From positions 186,001 through 250,000 of the forward strand of contig NZ_SWCM01000002.1 in NCBI RefSeq assembly GCF_005116645.1: a stretch of DNA of 64,000 nt. Reading direction: 5' to 3'. The stretch is from Desulfopila sp. IMCC35006 (GTDB lineage Bacteria > Desulfobacterota > Desulfobulbia > Desulfobulbales > Desulfocapsaceae). The position numbers were made by a program, and so were the translations under genes. A model generated the notes under the pieces. That model was not told where the DNA came from, did no database searches, and was given only the letters and a program-made list of their open reading frames with translations. This document shows, piece by piece, positions 58,933 to 64,000 of this stretch. The stretch's first letter is position 1. Each line of letters starts with the position of its first letter.

Positions 58933-59805
58933 TCATTCTTTCTTGTAAAGGTCGATTTCCGGATATAATTTTTCGGCGCAGTCAGGGCAGATCCCATGGC
59001 TGAATTGCGCCTCAGAATGACTCTCTATATACGATTCGATCTGATTCCAGTACCCATGGTCATCCCTGATTTTTTTACAGGAAGCACATATTGGCAAAAA
59101 ACCGCTCAAAAGTTTTACTTCAAATAGCGCCTCTTGTAAATTTCCAATTGTATTGGCCATTTCTTCTAAAATTGGATTGGATATTTTGAAAAACACCAGC
59201 ATGCCCAGTGAAATTGCCACGATGCCGATCAACAGGATTAAGGCAATGGCGTTAATAAATGGGGATCTGATTTCCGCGATATTTATTTTGGCCACAATGC
59301 CGCAATCAAGCTCCGGCATATACCCATAAGCCGCCAAAACCCGCTCCCCGGAATAATCCATGCCGGTGACGGTACCTGACTGGCCAGAAATGGCTAACAG
59401 CATAGGCGTATCCATGCTGAAATTAATCGCAACCGGGCCTGGTGCAATAATACGATCCTGCAGGTGGCCGAAGATAAAATGGATTTTGTTATCTCTTTTT
59501 TCAGCGACCAGGATTTCACCGGTAGCACTGAATTTTTCATAGCGGTTATGAGAGTCCACAAGCTGGCTGAGAGTAGCCTCTTTAGCACCGTTAGGATATT
59601 GACTCTCGTGTTGTTTATTAAATCGATAAACAGATTCTATGAGGCTGATCTGACTGCTTATTAGTTCTGAAAGGCTCTTGCTTTTTTCACGAAATGCGGC
59701 CTGGTAAAAAATACTTACCGCGGTTATACCGATAGTGAGCGCTACAACAACCAGTATTGCCAACAACCAGATAATTCTTTTTCGTAACTGCATCGTATCT
59801 CCCAT
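58933..59805 (-). CDS. Membrane sensor protein with CxxC...CxxC tail
   Basis: 290 residues. TM1 (about 10-30), an extracytoplasmic sensor domain of about 150 residues, TM2 (about 190-212), a short linker helix, then a cysteine-rich tail (PICASCKKIRDDHGYWNQIE, later GICPDCAEKLYPE). That tail usually ends PAS-containing kinases or cyclases in delta-proteobacteria; here it stands with no catalytic domain. It may bind metal and relay to the diguanylate cyclase downstream. A second ATG four codons later is possible. Confidence 0.7.
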   Translation of the reverse strand: MGDTMQLRKRIIWLLAILVVVALTIGITAVSIFYQAAFREKSKSLSELISSQISLIESVYRFNKQHESQYPNGAKEATLSQLVDSHNRYEKFSATGEILVAEKRDNKIHFIFGHLQDRIIAPGPVAINFSMDTPMLLAISGQSGTVTGMDYSGERVLAAYGYMPELDCGIVAKINIAEIRSPFINAIALILLIGIVAISLGMLVFFKISNPILEEMANTIGNLQEALFEVKLLSGFLPICASCKKIRDDHGYWNQIESYIESHSEAQFSHGICPDCAEKLYPEIDLYKKE

Positions 59806-59855
59806 TGGCTAACGGCACGTAAGCGTTGTGATTCTCGGTGGCGGCTCCGTCGAGG

Positions 59856-59892
59856 AAAAACGATTCAGCCGATTTTTTTTGCATTGGCTGAA
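59856..59892 (-). terminator. Terminator of DUF302 gene
   Basis: On the minus strand, arms TTCAGCC / GGCTGAA around a 15-nt loop followed by TCGTTTTT. It lies about 125 bp past the DUF302 stop and just before the sensor gene. Confidence 0.5.
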
Positions 59893-60017
59893 GCGTTTTG
59901 ACCAGTCTTCACTCGTGGCGCAGTGCTGAGATGGAAAAATTCAATTGATCAACAAACTGGCGGGTAAAAAACGATGAAACGGAGCGCTGCTTTAACGTCT
60001 GTCAGAAACTTTGCACC

Positions 60018-60470
60018 TTATTGGGTTGATGCTGATTTTGCTATGCCAGCCAGTGCCTTTTCTATTTTGGCGATAACCTCTTCACAACCGGTGATATTAT
60101 GCCTTTTCTCCAGATATCTTGGGTCGTTATAGGATATCCAGACCTTCGCATTGGTATCCTGCCAGATTAATGCTTTTTGCGGTAAATCCAGAGCAACGCT
60201 CTGCTGGCATTTCATCAGGGGGCTGCCCACTTTTGGATTGCCGAAGATGATTAATTCGGTATCACGCAGTTCGATGCCGGCCTTGCGCGCGCCCTCGGAA
60301 TGATTTATTCGGTTGATTAGTGTCATTCCCTTTTGCTGCAGTACATTCTCCATTCGATCTGCAGTTTCTTTAACACTATAAACACTTGGGACATTCACGA
60401 CCCCATCTGCTGCGGCAGCGGTGATAACACTGCAGAATACCAACACTGCGGTGAGAAGTAATTTTGTCAT
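60018..60470 (-). CDS. Secreted DUF302 protein
   Basis: 150 residues: signal peptide (MTKLLLTAVLVFCSVITAAAA) then a DUF302 domain, with SVKETADRMENVLQQKGMTL and the ELIIFGNPKVGSPLMKCQQS turn, and the WISYNDPRYLEKRH segment. Periplasmic, function not established. It follows a cytochrome c gene on the same strand. Confidence 0.85.
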   Translation of the reverse strand: MTKLLLTAVLVFCSVITAAAADGVVNVPSVYSVKETADRMENVLQQKGMTLINRINHSEGARKAGIELRDTELIIFGNPKVGSPLMKCQQSVALDLPQKALIWQDTNAKVWISYNDPRYLEKRHNITGCEEVIAKIEKALAGIAKSASTQ

Positions 60471-60623
60471 TTTTTTCTCCTGTACTCTTTTATCGGCGTG
60501 TAAAAATCTGCAAAACCTCTGTATACCCTGTAATCACGCCAATGCCCTTTGTCCTCTAAACTGCACAGAACAAAGTGGAGCACACAAAACCATTCTGCTT
60601 TTATCTACAATGTTGCGCCAAAT

Positions 60624-61112
60624 TTATTTCGGCGGAACAGGCCATTGAATGTATGGAGTTTTTGGCACCCCTCCCGGTGGAACATAGGCGGGGACGGTGC
60701 TTGCAACGAGGGCAAGACTTTTGATGTATTTATAAAGTGCCAGCAAATCCCCATCGGTCATCGCATTTAACGCCCACCAGGGCATAGGTGGTCTTGCTTT
60801 GAGTGTCCTGGCAAGATCGACCCAATCCCCTTCGGAGATTTCACTGACATATGTACGCAGATTATTTGGGTAGGTAGTTCCCCAGGGACCCCGAAAACCA
60901 AGTTCATCTCCCAGCAGCCATTTTGCCTCTGGCACCAAACCACCACTCTGTGCATACCCAGAAGTGTGACAATCATTACATCCAGTTATTTCTATGAGAT
61001 ATTTACCTTTCAACGCATCCGTATCCATTGCTTTATCAGCACTTGCTGCTATTGGCATGAAGAGAGCTGTTGTGCAGAGTGCAGCGGTTAACAGGAAAGC
61101 TTTAGTGAACAT
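60624..61112 (-). CDS. Periplasmic c-type cytochrome
   Basis: 162 residues. Signal peptide ending IAASA, one haem site CNDCH at about residue 45, and a likely Met axial ligand in the RPPMPWWALNAMTDGDLLALY region. Resembles monohaem cytochromes of the class I type. Electron partners are unknown; no oxidase or reductase genes are adjacent. Confidence 0.85.
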   Translation of the reverse strand: MFTKAFLLTAALCTTALFMPIAASADKAMDTDALKGKYLIEITGCNDCHTSGYAQSGGLVPEAKWLLGDELGFRGPWGTTYPNNLRTYVSEISEGDWVDLARTLKARPPMPWWALNAMTDGDLLALYKYIKSLALVASTVPAYVPPGGVPKTPYIQWPVPPK

Positions 61113-61229
61113 ACATTAACCTCCTTTGTTGATTTTTCATGAACTGAATGAATGTCTCCAATCAGGCGCCCGGCTAGAGAAGGAACCCGGCAGAATAGAC
61201 CTCCGCTGAGTGTGGTTTACTCTTGTAGC

Positions 61230-62261
61230 TCAGGTTTCTGTCTGATTGGTTGACTGCTGCAGTGCCTCAAGAATTTTCTTCCTCTGTTCGATGACCTGCT
61301 GTTGCACCTTCTTGTGTTCTTCATCCTTGATTTCCTTTAAGTTATCTTCCAGGCTGCCAATTTCCAGAATAAGTTTGTTCTTTTGATGTTCTAACTCCTC
61401 TGCCTGCTCAGCTTTGTCAAAGACGATTTCTTCTGCAAAGGTCTGTTGATCGTCAGGTGCTGACGTGACTTGCGTTGCGGGTATAACGTTTGTTCCTTCA
61501 CGAAGTTGGCGCTGGTTCATGTAGGAAGGTGACATAATTTCAATACCCTGACCGTGCAGGGTATCTAAAACGCAAGCATAAAGACTCGACTGCACCGAAA
61601 TCAGTCGTTTGTAATCCTTGAGAAAACCGGACACACGATACGTAACCGCAAAGTTGCCCAATTCCAGAATATGGACAAATGGTTCATCCAGGCCACAGGT
61701 TCGAGCTGCCTCCATGAGCAAGCGTTCAACCCGGGTATGATCGATCTCGTACCCCAGAGAAAGCGATGCGGAGATAATGGTTCCAGAGCTGCGAATCGTT
61801 GCCACGGGATTGCTGATACAGTACGTGTTGGGCAGAGCTATAAGCTCCCGTGTTTCCGTTTGAATCTCCGTGTCAAACAACCCCCGCGCCGATATCCGGC
61901 CGCAATGATCGCCAATGCGAATAAAATCGCCAACCCGGAAAGGCTTGGTAATTCGAAGCAGTACGCCGGCCATGAGATTGGAAATGATCGTTGTCGAGGA
62001 AAAAGCGAGGACTCCCGAGATCACAATGCCAATAAGCCCAATCAATTGATTGCGCGAACTCTCACTGACGGGCATAGAAAGAACGACAGCAAGCAGGCCA
62101 AGCACCGTGAGCCCGAACATTATAAGCTGGCGCGGAAACATTCGTTCATTGCCGATATCCTGATGTCGCTTTATGATGAACCAATGCGCTGCCGAGAGCG
62201 TGCCGCCAACCGCTATGATTGTCCCTAGAAAAGGCACAAATGTGCGTGCTGATTCGAGCAT
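61230..62261 (-). CDS. MscS-family mechanosensitive channel with coiled-coil tail
   Basis: 343 residues. Four N-terminal helices, pore helix and beta domain SSTTIISNLMAGVLLRITKPFRVGDFIRIG and IALPNTYCISNPV (family hallmarks). A long charged tail (about 275-335; EELEHQKNKLILEIGSLED) is a predicted coiled coil not present in E. coli MscS. It should relieve hypo-osmotic shock, apt for a saline habitat. Confidence 0.88.
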   Translation of the reverse strand: MLESARTFVPFLGTIIAVGGTLSAAHWFIIKRHQDIGNERMFPRQLIMFGLTVLGLLAVVLSMPVSESSRNQLIGLIGIVISGVLAFSSTTIISNLMAGVLLRITKPFRVGDFIRIGDHCGRISARGLFDTEIQTETRELIALPNTYCISNPVATIRSSGTIISASLSLGYEIDHTRVERLLMEAARTCGLDEPFVHILELGNFAVTYRVSGFLKDYKRLISVQSSLYACVLDTLHGQGIEIMSPSYMNQRQLREGTNVIPATQVTSAPDDQQTFAEEIVFDKAEQAEELEHQKNKLILEIGSLEDNLKEIKDEEHKKVQQQVIEQRKKILEALQQSTNQTET

Positions 62262-62396
62262 ATCTGTCGACTCCTGAAGAATTCGTTGCTATCGGCACCG
62301 GTGTCAATATTGGGGCCAGCCGCTAAATTGATGGGTCAGAGTTCAATTTTAATTCTGTGTCACCTGAAGATGCTCTTTGGTCATCACCCAGGGCGG

Positions 62397-62855
62397 CTAC
62401 CTTCGCCTCCAGCCGCTCCAGACGGGAATCCCGCTCGCATCGCGAAGTGTCAGAACCTTGTCTGCCATCGTCACTTCTGCAGCGATTATGGCGGGTTTGC
62501 CCGCAAAATCGATGCGTGAGCCTTTGACTTCGATCTTGTCATTGGGCGCAATATGGACTTCCTGGTTTTCAATATACCAAGCAGGACCGAGATGCACGGA
62601 AATCGTCTCCTTATCTGTCTTAACGACCACATGCACGCCACCGTTCATGCCTTGCATCGGGGTGATCTGGTTGACTGATACGACTGCTCCCCTGATCGTT
62701 TCGACGGTTTGCGGGTTGTACAGCCTGCCGTAGCTTGTTCCGGGGCCCCAGCCGCCCCCGCCTTTCCCCATCATTTTTTTCTGCGCCAATGCCCCGTCAC
62801 CGGAAAAGAGACCAATTGTTGCCATTACTGCAAGTAATATCATCAAATTTTTCAT
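62397..62855 (-). CDS. Small exported protein, OB-like, unknown function
   Basis: 152 residues: signal peptide MKNLMILLAVMATIGLFSGDGALA, a Gly/Met/Lys-rich linker, then a beta-rich domain with ETIRGAVVSVNQITPMQGM and IEVKGSRIDFAGKPAIIAAE, ending VWSGWRRR. Homologues are found as hypothetical periplasmic proteins. I do not know its function. Confidence 0.75.
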   Translation of the reverse strand: MKNLMILLAVMATIGLFSGDGALAQKKMMGKGGGGWGPGTSYGRLYNPQTVETIRGAVVSVNQITPMQGMNGGVHVVVKTDKETISVHLGPAWYIENQEVHIAPNDKIEVKGSRIDFAGKPAIIAAEVTMADKVLTLRDASGIPVWSGWRRR

Positions 62856-63045
62856 TTGCTCCTCCTTTGGTACAGGTTAAAGAAAAACACGGATACTCAC
62901 TTGCCCAACCGTCACATCTGTTCCTTTTACCCTCTCCTTCTCCCTGCACCAGAGTTTCAAGCGGCCTGATGCGCGACTACGATGCCAGGCTTAAGCGGAG
63001 ATCTGCAGTGCGATGGGCAAATGCAGGTCAGACGTGGTGCAATTG

Positions 63046-63546
63046 TCAGCCATTTGCCAGGAACCCTTCATGAAACACAACGGTACCCTTCGGAACCTCG
63101 TCACTGAAAGGTAAAACCAGAAAAAATTGTTGCGGTATTCCCTCATACACCAGGTCCGGAAAATTCATAAAACCGAACCCTTTATAATAGCTCGGATTAC
63201 CAACAAGAGCGCAACCTTGTCCACCCAATCGTTTGAGCCGGGACAAACCATCGTTGACCAGCGCTTTCCCAATGCCTTGCTTCTGATATTCAGGCAGTAC
63301 AGAAACCGGCCCCAGACCATACCAGCCCGTAGTTCCATCTGAAATTATTACAGGTGAAAAGGCGATATGTCCGACAACCCGTCCATCAATTTCGGCGACA
63401 AGAGAGAGAGTCAGCACATCAGCTGCGCGTAATGCACTGACAATGAATTGTTCTGTATGGTTGCTGACAGCAAGGGTTTTGAAAGCAGCGATGGTGACTT
63501 CGGTTATTGCTTCAATATCGGCGCGCGTTTCTTTTCTAATGATCAT
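63046..63546 (-). CDS. GNAT-family N-acetyltransferase
   Basis: 166 residues. Start MIIRKETRADIEAITEVTI with GGAG 6 bp upstream; a longer frame to 63729 is unsupported. Acetyl-CoA loop LPEYQKQGIGKALVNDGL and GHIAFSPVII are typical of the YhbS-like group. Substrate unknown. Confidence 0.88.
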   Translation of the reverse strand: MIIRKETRADIEAITEVTIAAFKTLAVSNHTEQFIVSALRAADVLTLSLVAEIDGRVVGHIAFSPVIISDGTTGWYGLGPVSVLPEYQKQGIGKALVNDGLSRLKRLGGQGCALVGNPSYYKGFGFMNFPDLVYEGIPQQFFLVLPFSDEVPKGTVVFHEGFLANG

Positions 63547-64000
63547 GCGATTCTCCGTTTTATCTGGAGTATTCGGTTCGACTTGTGAGGCGGGCTGAAC
63601 AGCAGCAAAAAGAGTTGGGCGCATTATAAGAGTGTGCTGCGAGTCCGCCACGTACCGCACGCCCCGGAGACAAAATCGCTGCCCGGCGAAAAAATCCCAC
63701 GGTAGACCGACTGCCCCCATAGTGACCAAATATCAATTACTTACAACAAAAATAAGTATACCACGAGTCACGCAGAAGTAAATCTATTTGACACCCCCTT
63801 CTGGCAACGTCATCTGAATTGTCCTGATCGCCAGAAAAGAGCGGTATACCTATTGCGAGGCAGCAAAAGCCTATGTCCATTGGCGCACCAATTTGTTTGG
63901 TTTGGGAAGGCGCTGGCGGCTGCTGCCTTTTCGAAATCCTCCGGTTTTAACAGGGCACCTGCATCAGAGCCTGACGATTTCCACAACCCGGTATGTAATT
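63547..64000. other. Window end, no gene assigned
   Basis: On the minus strand an open frame runs in from the window edge for about 60 codons (GALLKPEDFEKAAAASAFP and on) and stops near 63815. It could be the end of a gene beyond the window; I cannot identify it. Confidence 0.3.

Overview
The window reads as one chromosome segment of a Gram-negative bacterium with a strong sodium economy. It carries a complete N-type (Na+-translocating) ATPase operon except for its 3' end, an NhaD-type and a CPA2-type Na+/H+ antiporter, an SLC13/DASS anion transporter, a fused SecDF, an outer-membrane factor, a periplasmic cytochrome c and several exported proteins. Gene content and style (N-ATPase, AlgB/KinB-like sigma-54 regulation, NDP-forming acyl-CoA synthetase, DUF302, MOT1-like and Acr3 transporters) suggest a marine or haloalkaline member of the Desulfobacterota (Desulfobulbales-like). 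That placement is inference; there is no rRNA or other taxonomic marker gene here.

Layout. 1-13972 (all minus): a tripartite ABC exporter (HlyD adaptor, double-ABC/permease fusion, second permease), then an FtsH protease, a NodT-type outer-membrane factor, and 37 bp later the N-ATPase genes atpD-C-Q-R-B-E-F-A. 14.3-18.2 kb: universal stress protein, a duplicated hairpin repeat, and a large acyl-CoA synthetase/GNAT fusion. 18.4-20.9 kb: a BaeSR-like two-component system divergent from a small secreted protein, with BaeR-like boxes between them. 21.1-23.4 kb: an L,D-transpeptidase and MepK-like hydrolase pair. 23.5-34.6 kb: SecDF, a two-domain Usp with a CPA2 antiporter, DUF47-PiT phosphate uptake, a malic enzyme/PTA fusion, an AI-2E family membrane protein and YciB.

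34.9-42.8 kb is the most interesting stretch: on the minus strand NhaD, an AlgB-like sigma-54 activator, a KinB-like sensor kinase, a CheY-like receiver, a CBS protein and a DASS transporter. The nhaD and kinase upstream regions are paralogous. Each has a -24/-12 type sigma-54 box and a shared upstream block that looks like an activator site. In the kinase copy a 173-bp palindromic element with a 10-bp target duplication sits between the activator block and the promoter; the nhaD copy is the empty site. A conserved reading frame overlaps both promoter boxes and offers a competing explanation.

43-64 kb: MOT1-like transporter, YibE/F protein, alkaline phosphatase, arsR-acr3-arsC (arsC frameshifted at an A8 run), a DUF533 remnant, an LTA-synthase-like sulfatase-fold protein, a methyltransferase, pyruvate kinase, a P2-type cation ATPase, a sensor plus diguanylate cyclase pair, DUF302, cytochrome c, MscS channel, a small exported OB-like protein and a GNAT acetyltransferase. 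I saw no tRNA, rRNA, CRISPR array or intact insertion sequence.
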